The translations under genes and the position numbers were made by a program. Source: Alcanivorax jadensis T9 (GTDB taxonomy: Bacteria > Pseudomonadota > Gammaproteobacteria > Pseudomonadales > Alcanivoracaceae). From it: a stretch of DNA of 64,000 nt. This document shows positions 1 to 8,176 of the stretch, one piece after another. Where the stretch lies: assembly GCF_000756655.1 (NCBI RefSeq), contig NZ_ARXU01000005.1, positions 180,830 through 244,829 on the forward strand, given 5' to 3'. Each line of letters opens with the position of its first letter. Position 1 is the first letter of the stretch. Below the pieces are notes generated by a model that made no database searches, had not been told where the DNA came from, and worked only from the letters and a program-made list of their open reading frames with translations.

Positions 1-2
1 GC

Positions 3-269
3 ATCTTCCTGCCGCTGATTACCGTGAACTGCGCCATTCTGGGTGCGTCCCTGTTCATGGTGGAGCGTGACTATACCTTTGGTGAGTCCATGGTGTATGG
101 CGTCGGGGCCGGGGTTGGCTGGGCGCTGGCGATTACGCTGCTGGCCGGTATTCGCGAGAAGCTGAAATACAGCGACGTGCCAGATGGCCTGAAAGGTCTG
201 GGCATCACCTTCATCACCGTGGGGCTGATGTCTCTGGGCTTCATGTCTTTTTCCGGCGTGCAGCTGTAA
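3..269 (+). CDS. nqrE: Na+-translocating NADH:quinone reductase subunit E (3' part)
   Basis: The frame is open from the window edge, so the start lies upstream. The visible 88 residues are the C-terminal membrane helices of NqrE, one of the membrane subunits of the sodium-pumping respiratory complex I analogue. The stretch [12 protein letters not shown] is the conserved NqrE helix. From knowledge of the family, its cysteine helps hold the Fe site between NqrD and NqrE. Further helices follow, around [15 protein letters not shown] and [14 protein letters not shown]. The stop is 16 nt before nqrF, as in other nqrABCDEF operons, so the rest of the operon should lie to the left. Confidence 0.95.
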   Translation: MFLPLITVNCAILGASLFMVERDYTFGESMVYGVGAGVGWALAITLLAGIREKLKYSDVPDGLKGLGITFITVGLMSLGFMSFSGVQL

Positions 270-285
270 GCGAAGGGGTTGAATC

Positions 286-1515
286 ATGAGTTTTGAGATT
301 ATTCTCGGTGTGGTCATGTTCACCGCCATTGTACTGGCACTGGTGGCGGTGATCTTGATGGCCCGCTCCCGGCTGGTAGCCAGCGGGAACGTGCACATCA
401 ACATCAACAGTGATGAAGAAAAATCCATCGACGCCCCGGCTGGCGCCAAGCTGCTGGGTACCCTGGCCAACCAGGGTATCTTTCTGTCTTCCGCCTGTGG
501 TGGTGGTGGCACCTGTGCCCAGTGTAAGTGTCAGGTTCTGGAAGGTGGTGGCGATATCCTGCCTACCGAAGAGGGACACTTCACCAAGGGCGAGATTCGC
601 GACGGCTGGCGCCTAAGCTGCCAGGTGAACGTGAAGCAGGACATGAAGATCGAAGTACCGGAAGAGTTCTTCGGTGTGAAGAAGTGGGAGTGCGAGGTTA
701 TCGCCAACGATAACGTGGCCACTTTCATTAAAGAGCTGACTCTGAAGCTGCCGGAAGGCGAGAACGTGGATTTCCGCGCCGGTGGTTATGTGCAGCTGGA
801 AGCGCCGCCGTTCGACGTGAAATTCTCTGATTTCGATATCAGCGAAGAGTACCGGGGAGACTGGGAGCGCTTTAATTTCTTCGATCTGAACTGCAAGAAC
901 AACGAGGAAGTGATTCGCGCCTACTCCATGGCGAACTATCCGGAAGAGAAAGGCATCCTCAAGTTCAATATCCGGATCGCCACTCCGCCTCCGGGCTCCA
1001 AGGATATCCAGCCTGGGATCATGAGCTCCTATGTCTTCAACCTGAAACCGGGTGACAAGATCACTGTGTTCGGTCCCTTCGGCGAGTTCTTTGCCAAGAA
1101 GACCGATGCGGAAATGGTCTTCATCGGTGGTGGTGCCGGCATGGCGCCCATGCGTAGTCATATCTTCGATCAGCTCAAACGTTTGAACTCCAAGCGCAAG
1201 ATCAGCTTCTGGTACGGTGCCCGTAGCTGGCGTGAAACGTTCTACAATGATGAATATGACATGCTGGCCAGCGAGAATGACAACTTCGAATGGCATTTGG
1301 CGTTGTCTGATCCCCAGCCTGAAGATAACTGGGACGGCCTCACCGGCTTTATCCATAACGTGCTGTACGAGCAGTATCTGAAGGACCATCCGGCGCCGGA
1401 AGACTGTGAGTACTACATGTGTGGGCCGCCGATGATGAACGCCTCGGTGATCAAGATGCTTGATGACCTGGGTGTGGAACCGGAAAACATCCTGCTGGAT
1501 GACTTCGGCGGATAA
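286..1515 (+). CDS. nqrF: Na+-translocating NADH:quinone reductase subunit F
   Basis: This is the NADH-oxidising entry subunit of Na+-NQR: it takes electrons from NADH through FAD and a [2Fe-2S] cluster into the membrane subunits. It has 409 aa, the usual family length. An N-terminal membrane anchor (about residues 3-25) precedes a plant-type ferredoxin domain with the cysteine cluster [14 protein letters not shown] near residues 69-82. FAD- and NAD-binding ferredoxin-reductase domains follow ([34 protein letters not shown]). It is the last structural gene of the operon, and a strong terminator follows at once. ApbE and NqrM downstream complete the maturation set. Confidence 0.98.
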   Translation: MSFEIILGVVMFTAIVLALVAVILMARSRLVASGNVHININSDEEKSIDAPAGAKLLGTLANQGIFLSSACGGGGTCAQCKCQVLEGGGDILPTEEGHFTKGEIRDGWRLSCQVNVKQDMKIEVPEEFFGVKKWECEVIANDNVATFIKELTLKLPEGENVDFRAGGYVQLEAPPFDVKFSDFDISEEYRGDWERFNFFDLNCKNNEEVIRAYSMANYPEEKGILKFNIRIATPPPGSKDIQPGIMSSYVFNLKPGDKITVFGPFGEFFAKKTDAEMVFIGGGAGMAPMRSHIFDQLKRLNSKRKISFWYGARSWRETFYNDEYDMLASENDNFEWHLALSDPQPEDNWDGLTGFIHNVLYEQYLKDHPAPEDCEYYMCGPPMMNASVIKMLDDLGVEPENILLDDFGG

Positions 1516-1520
1516 CACCA

Positions 1521-1550
1521 AAAACGCCGACCTGCGGGTCGGCGTTTTGT
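1521..1550 (+). terminator. Rho-independent terminator after nqrF
   Basis: A perfect 12-bp stem (AAAACGCCGACC with its complement) and a 4-nt loop, with the Ts of the right arm running into TGTTGTT. It lies 6 nt after the nqrF stop and separates the structural nqr operon from apbE. Confidence 0.9.
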
Positions 1551-1566
1551 TGTTAAGCTTTTTTAT

Positions 1567-1591
1567 GTAGGAGCTATGCTTGCATGGCGAA
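1567..1591 (+). repeat. REP element (GTAGGAGC...GGCGAA family)
   Basis: A single REP-type unit that starts GTAGGAGC, has a GCTATGCTTGCATGGC stem and ends GGCGAA. The same family occurs at 7879, 8005, 8054, 24910, 32248 and 61519. It resembles Pseudomonas REP sequences with GTAGGAGC heads. A small GCGAGG/CCTCGC hairpin follows at about 1612-1628. The unit lies between the nqrF terminator and apbE. Confidence 0.75.
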
Positions 1592-1684
1592 CGGGACGGT
1601 AAGTTCCGGGTAGCGAGGTTCGCCTCGCGTTGGCCTTTGCCAGAGTGTTTCCTGCAGAACGTTGAACTACCTTGGATTAAAGGT

Positions 1685-2695
1685 ATGGCCCGTCTCGTTT
1701 TTGCTCTTGTCGTTCTTTCCGTTGCACTGCTCACCGCCTGCGATGACAGCAAAAACCGCCTGTCCGTTCTCAGCGGCCCGACCATGGGCACCACCTGGAG
1801 TGTGAAGTTCAGCGGCACACCCAAGGAAGGCGTAGAAGATCTGAAAGCGGATATCGAGGCGGCGCTGGAGCAGGTCAACGCAGAAATGAGCACCTATCGG
1901 CCGGAGTCCAATCTGAGCCGTTTCAATGCGGCGCAAGCCGGCACGTTGATGGCGTTGCCGGAGGATACGGTCAAGGTTCTGTCTGTGGCGTTCGGTATTT
2001 CCTCGAAAACTGGCGGGGCCTATGACGTGACGGTGGGGCCACTGGTCAATCTGTGGGGGTTTGGCCCGGACCCGGACCGTTTTGAGCCGCCGTCAGAGGA
2101 CGAGATCAACGCTGCCATGGCGCGGGTGGGTTGGCAGCAGTTGCTGTTGAATGACAATGAGCTTCTGCAGCCCGGCAATGTGTACGTGGACCTGTCCTCC
2201 ATTGCCAAAGGCTTTGCCGTGGACAAGGTGGCAGAATTGCTGGAAAGCCAGGGTTTGAAAAACTACCTGGTGGAAGTGGGTGGCGAGTTGCGCGGTAGTG
2301 GCAGCAAGCCCTATGGTCAGCCCTGGCGGGTGGCCGTGGAACGCCCGATTGCCGGCGTGCGGGAAGTGGAACAGGTAGTGGTATTGAAAGACATGGCCGT
2401 GGCTACCAGCGGCGATTACCGCAACTTCTTCGAATCTGATGGGCAACTGTATTCACATACCCTGGATCCGAGAACCGGTTATCCTGTGGACCATATGCTG
2501 GCATCGGTGTCGGTGCTGCACGAAAGCGCCATGATGGCGGACGGCCTGTCCACCGCCATGACAGTGCTGGGTCCGGAGGCCGGTATGGCGTTTGCCAAAC
2601 AGCACGAACTGGCCGTGTTTTTTATTGTCAGAAAGGGTGAGGGCGTAGAAGAAATTTCCACGCCTGCCTTCGATGCAATCGTGGAGGAGAAATAA
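1685..2695 (+). CDS. apbE: FAD:protein FMN transferase ApbE (lipoprotein)
   Basis: This enzyme covalently attaches FMN to threonine in periplasmic flavoproteins. Next to nqr its targets are expected to be NqrB and NqrC. I chose the ATG at 1685 because it begins a lipoprotein signal peptide (MARLVFALVVLSVALLTAC, lipobox LTAC, Cys19). An upstream in-frame ATG at 1580 would bury this signal. The residues after Cys are DD, which by the Lol +2 rule predicts retention in the inner membrane. Family motifs are visible: GTTWSVK, VDLSSIAKGFAVDK, ERPIAG, TSGDYRNF, SHTLDPRTGYPV and MMADGLSTAM. The product is 336 aa, normal for the family. It ends 1 nt before nqrM. Confidence 0.95.
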   Translation: MARLVFALVVLSVALLTACDDSKNRLSVLSGPTMGTTWSVKFSGTPKEGVEDLKADIEAALEQVNAEMSTYRPESNLSRFNAAQAGTLMALPEDTVKVLSVAFGISSKTGGAYDVTVGPLVNLWGFGPDPDRFEPPSEDEINAAMARVGWQQLLLNDNELLQPGNVYVDLSSIAKGFAVDKVAELLESQGLKNYLVEVGGELRGSGSKPYGQPWRVAVERPIAGVREVEQVVVLKDMAVATSGDYRNFFESDGQLYSHTLDPRTGYPVDHMLASVSVLHESAMMADGLSTAMTVLGPEAGMAFAKQHELAVFFIVRKGEGVEEISTPAFDAIVEEK

Positions 2696-2696
2696 C

Positions 2697-2933
2697 ATGT
2701 TGATGACCATTATGGCCGCAGTGATCTTTATCGGCCTGCTTTTCTCGGCCATGGCGGTCGGCGTGATTCTCTCCAACAAGCCGATCAAGGGCTCCTGTGG
2801 TGGCCTGGCCACACTGGGTATGAAAGAGGGTTGCGAAATCTGCGGTGGTGACCGGGGCAAGTGCGAGGAAAACACCCAGAAGGTGGACGGTGAAAAAGCC
2901 GCGGCCTTGGGCAAAGACGTGATGAAGATGTGA
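2697..2933 (+). CDS. nqrM: Na+-NQR maturation protein NqrM (DUF539)
   Basis: A 78-aa membrane protein with one N-terminal helix (about residues 3-26) and four cysteines at residues 34, 46, 49 and 56 (SCGGLATLGMKEGCEICGG, then GKC). This is the NqrM pattern. NqrM is known to be required for Na+-NQR assembly, probably for the membrane Fe centre. The ATG at 2697 is preceded by GGAGGAG. A longer in-frame start at 2673 lies inside apbE and lacks such a site. It is coupled directly to apbE and followed by a terminator. Confidence 0.93.
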   Translation: MLMTIMAAVIFIGLLFSAMAVGVILSNKPIKGSCGGLATLGMKEGCEICGGDRGKCEENTQKVDGEKAAALGKDVMKM

Positions 2934-2953
2934 TGCCACATCCGCCCAGCAAG

Positions 2954-2980
2954 AAGCCCGCCGCGCGCGGGCTTTTTTTG
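2954..2980 (+). terminator. Rho-independent terminator after nqrM
   Basis: Stem AAGCCCGC/GCGGGCTT with a 5-nt loop and a run of seven Ts. It closes the apbE-nqrM unit. Confidence 0.92.
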
Positions 2981-3008
2981 TGTCTGGCTCGTCGGGACAG
3001 GAAAAACA

Positions 3009-3151
3009 TTTTTTACCACAGAGGGCACAGGGTTCACTGAGAAAAAGAAAACACTAGGGTTGAAGTTCGTGGGGAGAATTATTTCATGCTAACGCGCCGC
3101 AGGAGGGATCAGGTTTTACCTCTGTGGCTCTGTGCCCTCTGTGATAAAAAA
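3009..3151. repeat. Palindromic ACCACAGAG repeat, copy 1
   Basis: The left arm (3009-3032) starts TTTTTTACCACAGAGG and the right arm (3128-3151) is its reverse complement at 22 of 24 positions. About 95 bp lie between. The repeat fills the spacer between nqrM and the convergent GNAT-C39 gene. The same sequence family occurs at 22438-22575 and in tandem form at 61558-61616. No coding potential is evident. Confidence 0.85.
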
Positions 3152-3170
3152 CCATACCCCCAACACCAGG

Positions 3171-4268
3171 CTAAACACTCAACACCACCGCCGTGCGCAG
3201 CTTGGCCTGGCCGTACTTGCGCATCTGGTCGAACTTTTCCCGGGTGATCGGCACATGCTGGCAGTCCAAAGGGGCCTGGTCCTCGCCCGGGTCCGGGTCG
3301 TGAATATAAAAGCATTCCTCATCGCTGCCACTGATGGCCACCCAGTGCGGGGCCTTGCGGCCATCCAGGCGCCAGGTGCTGATCAACACCAGCACGATGT
3401 TGCCGGCGGTGATGGCGTCGTCCAGATCCGCGGCACTGAAATCTTCGTAACAGACCGGCAGGGATTGCGCCTTGCAGGCCTCCACGAAATAGTTGTGCAG
3501 GGTGGTGATCACTGCCTTCTTTTCAGGGTCACGCACAGAGTCTACAAACAACGGGCCGGTCTGATTGCACCAGACACGCGCCTCAAGGCCTCGCTGACGA
3601 GCGGCCAGGGCCAGGCCCATGGGGTGGCAGCCGCCATGGCCGGCGGTCATGAAAATGGTGGTGGCTTCCCGCCACAACAGCAGCTCTTCGGTGGTGCTGG
3701 GGGGTTGCTGCTTGAGCGCCGCAAGGGCCATCATCAGACAGGCCGGCCCGCAGGTGAATGGCGTGGTCTGCTGTACCCAGGGCAGATGTAGCCGTTCCGC
3801 GTTGTCAGGCAGGTAGAGGAGACGCTTCTGGTAGCGCAGGGCATCCTGGTGGTCTTCGTAGTAATCCGGCGTCTGCGCAAAAAGACGGTAGCCACGTTTT
3901 TCGTACAGGGCGATAGCGGCAGCGTTATCCTTGCGTACTTCCAGGCGCAGATAGGGGCGGCGTTGTTGCAGCGCGTAGTCTTCTGCAGCTTCCATGAGTT
4001 TTTCCCCCAGATTCCGTCCCCGTTGCTTTGGATCCACGGCGATGGAATAGAGTCGCGCCAGCCGGGTGCCCGGTTGCAACAGCACCAGCACATATCCTGC
4101 CAGGGCATTGTCATCATCAAGGGCGACGATCAGACCGCTGTGTTGGCGTTTGAGCCATTTACGGAAGCTGCGTCGGGAAAGACGGTCCGATGAGAAACAG
4201 CGCTGTTCCAGCGCGGTGAGGGCGTCCAGATCATCGGTGGTGGCGGGGCGTAGCTGAAAGCGGTACAT
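3171..4268 (-). CDS. GNAT acetyltransferase / C39-like peptidase fusion protein
   Basis: A two-domain protein of 365 aa. Residues 1-150 form a GNAT N-acetyltransferase similar to RimI, with an acetyl-CoA loop around QRGRNLGEKL (82-91) and NAAAIALYEKRGY. Residues 160-365 form a papain-like C39-family peptidase domain: Cys173 in TPFTCGPA, His308 in APHWVAISG and Asp324 in HDPDPG match the catalytic triad. I chose the ATG at 4268. The frame extends 30 codons upstream, but that part has no domain content. Proteins with this architecture are known in Pseudomonas and relatives, where they are often near RimK-type ATP-grasp genes; none is in this window. The substrate is unknown. It is divergent from the patatin gene. 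Confidence 0.85.
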   Translation of the reverse strand: MYRFQLRPATTDDLDALTALEQRCFSSDRLSRRSFRKWLKRQHSGLIVALDDDNALAGYVLVLLQPGTRLARLYSIAVDPKQRGRNLGEKLMEAAEDYALQQRRPYLRLEVRKDNAAAIALYEKRGYRLFAQTPDYYEDHQDALRYQKRLLYLPDNAERLHLPWVQQTTPFTCGPACLMMALAALKQQPPSTTEELLLWREATTIFMTAGHGGCHPMGLALAARQRGLEARVWCNQTGPLFVDSVRDPEKKAVITTLHNYFVEACKAQSLPVCYEDFSAADLDDAITAGNIVLVLISTWRLDGRKAPHWVAISGSDEECFYIHDPDPGEDQAPLDCQHVPITREKFDQMRKYGQAKLRTAVVLSV

Positions 4269-4388
4269 AAAGCGGTTTCCAGAAGATGCCCCAGCATAAG
4301 GCAGGGAGCCGGCAGATCGCCAGTGGTATTGCGGCTGTGGTGACAGAATGTCTGTCACGGCATACTGGTGGAAATTTGGAGGGTGGAA

Positions 4389-5558
4389 ATGCAGAAACAG
4401 GACCCGGTTCGTGGGTTGATATTGTCCGGGGGCGGCGCCCGTGGCGCCTATCAGGTCGGGGTGCTGGCAGCGATTGCAGAATTGCTGCCTCGCGGGGAGC
4501 CAAACCCGTTCCCGATTATCTGCGGTACCTCCGCGGGGGCGATCAATGCGGCGTCACTTGCCGCCAATGCCGGTAATTTTCGCACGGCGATTCGTGGGCT
4601 GGAGCGAGTCTGGGCCAATATTACCGCTGAACAGGTCTATCGCACGGATACCTATGCGTTGCTGAAAGCCGTGGTTCGCTGGCTGTTTTCCGGTGTCACT
4701 ACTGGCAAGACGCCGGAACGCAGTGCTCTGCTGGACAATATGCCGTTGCAGCGCCTGCTTACCCTGGTGATCAATTTTCGCCGTATTCGAGATAACCTGG
4801 ATCAGGGCCATTTGCGTGCGCTGGCAATCACCGCATCCGGTTATGCCACTGGCGAGTCGGTGAGTTTTTTCCAGGGTGACAGTGAACTGCCGGAATGGGT
4901 GAGAGCGCGTCGCAAGGGCAAGCGCTCCGACATCGAAGTGCAGCATCTGCTGGGGTCTGCGGCAATCCCTATCCTGTTTCCTGCCAGCAAGGTGGACGGT
5001 GCCTATTACGGTGACGGCGCTCTGCGGCAACTGGCGCCATTGAGCCCGGCATTGCATCTGGGGGCCTCCCGGCTGCTGGTGATCGGGGTGTCCGGTAATA
5101 TGACGGCGGGCCATCAGCGTCAGTTAAGCGGTTATCCATCAATGGCCCAGGTGCTCGGCCATGTGCTCAACAGCGTCTTTGTGGATACCCTGGAAGGGGA
5201 TGTGGAGCGTCTGGAAAGGATCAACCGGACCCTGTCTGCCATGAGCGAGCGCTCCCGGCGCAAGCATGGTATTCAGTTGCGACAGGTGGATGTGCTGAAG
5301 ATCTACCCGTCCCGACCCATTGACGAAATTGCCGCCGAACACATCAAGGAATTGCCGCGGGCGTTGCGTTTCTTCCTGCGAGGTTCCGGTGCCACCCGGT
5401 CGCCGGGGGCCAGTGCCATGAGTTATCTGTTGTTCGAGCCGGGGTTCACCCGCAGCCTGATCGAGATGGGCCGCAAGGATGCCATGGCGCGCAAGGAAGA
5501 AATTCTGGCGTTTTTCGCGGATCAGCCACTCAGTGCGGCGGTTTCCGAAGAGGAATAA
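4389..5558 (+). CDS. Patatin-like phospholipase
   Basis: A 389-aa serine lipid acyl hydrolase of the patatin family. The oxyanion loop GGGARGAYQ is at residues 14-22, the nucleophile elbow is GTSAG (Ser48) and the catalytic Asp is in GDGA (Asp209), so the Ser-Asp dyad is complete. No signal peptide is visible, so it is probably cytoplasmic or peripheral at the inner membrane. The ATG at 4389 has GGAGGG 7-12 nt upstream, which favours it over the GTG at 4368. Its 3' end overlaps the convergent phosphodiesterase gene by 37 nt. The neighbour also acts on phospholipid breakdown products, so a shared role in membrane lipid turnover is plausible but inferred. Confidence 0.93.
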   Translation: MQKQDPVRGLILSGGGARGAYQVGVLAAIAELLPRGEPNPFPIICGTSAGAINAASLAANAGNFRTAIRGLERVWANITAEQVYRTDTYALLKAVVRWLFSGVTTGKTPERSALLDNMPLQRLLTLVINFRRIRDNLDQGHLRALAITASGYATGESVSFFQGDSELPEWVRARRKGKRSDIEVQHLLGSAAIPILFPASKVDGAYYGDGALRQLAPLSPALHLGASRLLVIGVSGNMTAGHQRQLSGYPSMAQVLGHVLNSVFVDTLEGDVERLERINRTLSAMSERSRRKHGIQLRQVDVLKIYPSRPIDEIAAEHIKELPRALRFFLRGSGATRSPGASAMSYLLFEPGFTRSLIEMGRKDAMARKEEILAFFADQPLSAAVSEEE

Positions 5559-6325
5559 CGGGGGCTGCGCCGGAAGTGGCTGACGAAGCTGGTGGGGTAA
5601 TCGGTAATGATGCCATCCACCTGCAGTTGGGCCAGCCGGTCCGCTTCGGTGAGATCGTTCACCGTCCACACCGACACCTTGAGGCCGCGTTTGCGCGCCC
5701 GGCGCATTAATGCCGGGGTCACCAGCGAGTAGTGGGGCATCAGCCAGTTGCAGCCCAGGCCGTGGGCCCGGCGGGTGGGTTGCAGGTAGCGGTACTGGCA
5801 CACATAGCCCCGTTCCACATCCGGCGCCATGGTGCCGATCATGCGCAGAAAGCCGGTATGGCTGGAGGTCACCACCACCCGCGATTGCAATTGCTGCTCA
5901 TGGATCATATGAGTGAGGCGATGAGCCAGCTGATGCAGCACCACCCGATCCGCCCCTTTTACCTCGAACTGGAAGCGCATGGCCGGGCCGCAAAGCTCCA
6001 CCACTTCCTGCAGGGACGGAATCCCCGTGGGGCTGTGCCAGCCGGGGGTATTGCGGCGAGCATCCATGGTGCCCAGCTGCGAGCGGGTGTATTGGCGCAC
6101 ATCGCCGCGCATGCCGGTGGTGCGGGTAACGTCACTGTCGTGCAGCACGATCAGATGGCCGTCGGCGGATAGCCTGACGTCCAGTTCCATTTCCGTGACA
6201 CCGGCTTCCAGTGCAACCTGAAAACTGGCCAGGGTATTTTCCGGGGCTTCGCCGCGTGCGCCCCGGTGACCGACCAGTGTCGGGTGGCGAGGTGCTGTGC
6301 TGGGTGCTGTCATCGCGATAGTCAT
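5522..6325 (-). CDS. Glycerophosphodiester phosphodiesterase
   Basis: A GDPD-family enzyme that hydrolyses deacylated phospholipids to glycerol-3-phosphate and an alcohol. With the ATG at 6325 it has 267 aa. Metal and catalytic residues of the TIM-barrel family are present: HRGARGEAPENT (His20, Arg21), ELDV (Glu47, Asp49), LHD (His62), FEVKG and the C-terminal WTVND. No secretion signal is evident, consistent with a cytosolic UgpQ-type enzyme. The frame runs 44 codons further upstream, but that region is the arm of a palindromic element. The ATG at 6313 is an alternative start. The gene is tail-to-tail with the patatin gene and overlaps it by 37 nt. Confidence 0.93.
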   Translation of the reverse strand: MTIAMTAPSTAPRHPTLVGHRGARGEAPENTLASFQVALEAGVTEMELDVRLSADGHLIVLHDSDVTRTTGMRGDVRQYTRSQLGTMDARRNTPGWHSPTGIPSLQEVVELCGPAMRFQFEVKGADRVVLHQLAHRLTHMIHEQQLQSRVVVTSSHTGFLRMIGTMAPDVERGYVCQYRYLQPTRRAHGLGCNWLMPHYSLVTPALMRRARKRGLKVSVWTVNDLTEADRLAQLQVDGIITDYPTSFVSHFRRSPRYSSSETAALSG

Positions 6326-6339
6326 ACCACTATTGTTTG

Positions 6340-6609
6340 AAGAACCTGTTTGGGATCTATACGCGGCCGCGTTGCTGCTGAAAATGGCGCCAGGCAAGGC
6401 GTGAACCGCAGGGCCTGACGGGTCAAGTTCAAGGTTCACAACACAGCATGGCGCCATTTTCAGCAGTAACCCGAAGGGCCGGGCCCCTTTTTCCGCCAGC
6501 CCGAGATTGCGCTTGTTTATGTAGAGCGACTACACGGCACAATCGCAATCACGACCTGGCGAAAAAATTGACTCCGGCGCGGCCGCGTATAGATCCCAAA
6601 CAGGTTCTT
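6340..6609. repeat. Nested palindromic element, copy 1
   Basis: A 270-bp element with a perfect 32-bp outer inverted repeat (6340-6371 with 6578-6609) and a perfect 18-bp inner inverted repeat (6375-6392 with 6449-6466). A 111-nt core lies between the right inner and right outer arms. It begins TAACCCGAAGGGCCGGGCC and contains GCGAAAAAATTGACTCC. The core has its own hairpin (CGCCAG at about 6494 with CTGGCG at about 6556). The element at 41421-41953 has the same plan and a similar core but different arm sequences. It fills the spacer between two divergent genes, and no protein is encoded. Confidence 0.85.
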
Positions 6610-6663
6610 GGAGAAAGATGACAGCGCTATGACTCGGAGACAAGAGGCAAAATTGTCATTTTT

Positions 6664-7884
6664 ATGACATGGGCGAGGCGTAGCGTGCACGCTGCATGGA
6701 ATAGCCGGGAGAACGGTTTGGCAGTACTGAAACGCTATGTGCATTTTTTTGTGATGAGCTGGCTGCCGGCCTACGATGGTCGGGCAGGGCGGTTTTCCCT
6801 GCAGCGGCTGCTGGTGATGGCGCTGTTCTGGCCCCTGTTTCTGCTGGTGCAGGCCATCAATGGCTTGGGCCTGTTGCTGGATTATTTGCTGTTTCCTGAT
6901 TTTCGTCGCGTCCAGGTGCGTGAGCCGCTTTTTGTGGTGGGCGTGCCCCGCAGCGGTACCACCTTCCTGCATCGCCTGCTGGCCATGGACGAACGCTTTA
7001 CCACCACGGCCCTGTGGGAACTACTGTTTGCCCCGTCGATTACCCAGCGCTCTTTCTGGACCGCTATTGCCCGCCTTGATGGATGGATTGGCCGGCCGGC
7101 GGGGCGCTTGCTGTTATGGATCGAGCGGCGTCTGCTCGGAGGTTTGGATGGCGTGCACAAGACCGGGCTGCTGGACCCGGAGGAAGATTACCTGGCATTG
7201 ATTCCGGTGTGGGGCTGCTTCCTGCTGGTACTCGCCGTGCCGGTGCCGGCCCTGTGGCGTCTCACCTATCTGGACCGGGATGGCACCGACAAGGAAAAGC
7301 AGAGGCTGATCGCGGCCTATCGGCGTTTTGTGCAGCGGCATCTTTATTTTCATGGCAGCCACAAACAACTGCTGTCCAAGAACCCGTCGTTCACGCCGTT
7401 GATGGCGACCCTGGCGGAGGCCATTCCGGATGCCCGCTTTATCGGTTGTGTCCGCAACCCCAGCGCGGCGGTGCCATCACAGATCAATTCCATCCTGATT
7501 GGCGCGCGCCTGTTTGATGGCCGTGACACCACCGATTACTGGCGCCAGGGCTTTATGGCCATGCTCGATTATTACTATCGCCATGTACTTGAGGTGCTGG
7601 AAAGCCTGCCACCGGAACGCCAGGCCCTGTCGGTGATGGAGCAACTGGCACCGGCACCGGCAGAAACCGTGCTGGCGTTTTATCAGCGTTTTGGCTGGCA
7701 GCCCGACGACACTTTTCGGCAACGGCTTGAAGCACAAGAGCGCAAGGCAAAACAGTACCGCAGCGGCCATCATTACAATTCGGACGAACTGGGCGTAAGC
7801 CCCCATGAACTCGACCATGTCTTCGGCTGGGTTTATGAACGTTTCGGATACCCATCTCCCAACACTGATGAAAAACCCCTGTAG
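6664..7884 (+). CDS. Sulfotransferase family protein
   Basis: A 406-aa protein with the PAPS-binding P-loop PRSGTTFLHR at residues 95-104, the 5'-phosphosulfate-binding motif of sulfotransferases. A 3'-phosphate-binding region is suggested by CVRNPSAAVPSQ. A hydrophobic stretch at about 48-77 suggests membrane association. It should transfer sulfate from PAPS to an unidentified small molecule or glycolipid. The start at 6664 is not supported by a clear ribosome-binding site, so the N-terminus is uncertain. The TAG stop lies inside a REP unit, which means the REPIN abuts the coding end exactly. The glycosyltransferase downstream may belong to the same surface-glycan pathway (inference). Confidence 0.85.
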   Translation: MTWARRSVHAAWNSRENGLAVLKRYVHFFVMSWLPAYDGRAGRFSLQRLLVMALFWPLFLLVQAINGLGLLLDYLLFPDFRRVQVREPLFVVGVPRSGTTFLHRLLAMDERFTTTALWELLFAPSITQRSFWTAIARLDGWIGRPAGRLLLWIERRLLGGLDGVHKTGLLDPEEDYLALIPVWGCFLLVLAVPVPALWRLTYLDRDGTDKEKQRLIAAYRRFVQRHLYFHGSHKQLLSKNPSFTPLMATLAEAIPDARFIGCVRNPSAAVPSQINSILIGARLFDGRDTTDYWRQGFMAMLDYYYRHVLEVLESLPPERQALSVMEQLAPAPAETVLAFYQRFGWQPDDTFRQRLEAQERKAKQYRSGHHYNSDELGVSPHELDHVFGWVYERFGYPSPNTDEKPL

Positions 7885-8031
7885 GAGCGCCGCTTGAGGC
7901 GCGAATCTACTTGCCTCATCAGCCGCGAGTCACGAGAAGCGCGACTCCCACGAATAGATTTTTGCTTTTCGAAACTTGCTTCTCGCAACTTGAAACGGTT
8001 TTGGTTCGCGCCTCAAGCGGCGCTCCTACAG
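7879..8031. repeat. REPIN: two inverted REP units
   Basis: The left unit (7879-7905) and the right unit (8005-8031) are perfect 27-bp reverse complements, starting CTGTAGGAGCGCCGCTTGAG. A 99-bp spacer between them also contains partly symmetric sequence. Paired REPs of this kind are called REPINs and are mobilised in trans by RAYT transposases in Pseudomonas-type genomes. No RAYT gene is in the window. The left unit supplies the stop codon of the sulfotransferase gene (TAG at 7882). Confidence 0.9.
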
Positions 8032-8053
8032 CGGCGTTGTAGATGTTACGGAA

Positions 8054-8079
8054 TCGCGCCGCCAGCCACGCTCCTACAG
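8054..8079 (-). repeat. Additional solitary REP unit next to the REPIN
   Basis: A third REP unit in the same orientation as the right REPIN arm, ending CACGCTCCTACAG, with a diverged stem (CGCGCCGCCAGCCACGC). It lies about 100 bp upstream of the glycosyltransferase start. Confidence 0.75.
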
Positions 8080-8176
8080 CGACTTCTGGGTTTCGTTACA
8101 TCTTGTCGCAATTACACCGTCATGGTGCGGCAATGCTGTCACATTATCGACATGAGTGGCGCTGATACTGGCGTTC

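Noticed and set aside
613..1893. 426-codon minus-strand ORF across nqrF and the start of apbE
   Set aside because: Antisense shadow of nqrF that also reads through a terminator and a REP unit; no domain recognised.
6340..6609. Insertion sequence or retron at the first nested palindrome
   Set aside because: No transposase or reverse transcriptase frame is present inside or beside it, and no target site duplication is obvious. Kept as a non-coding repeat.
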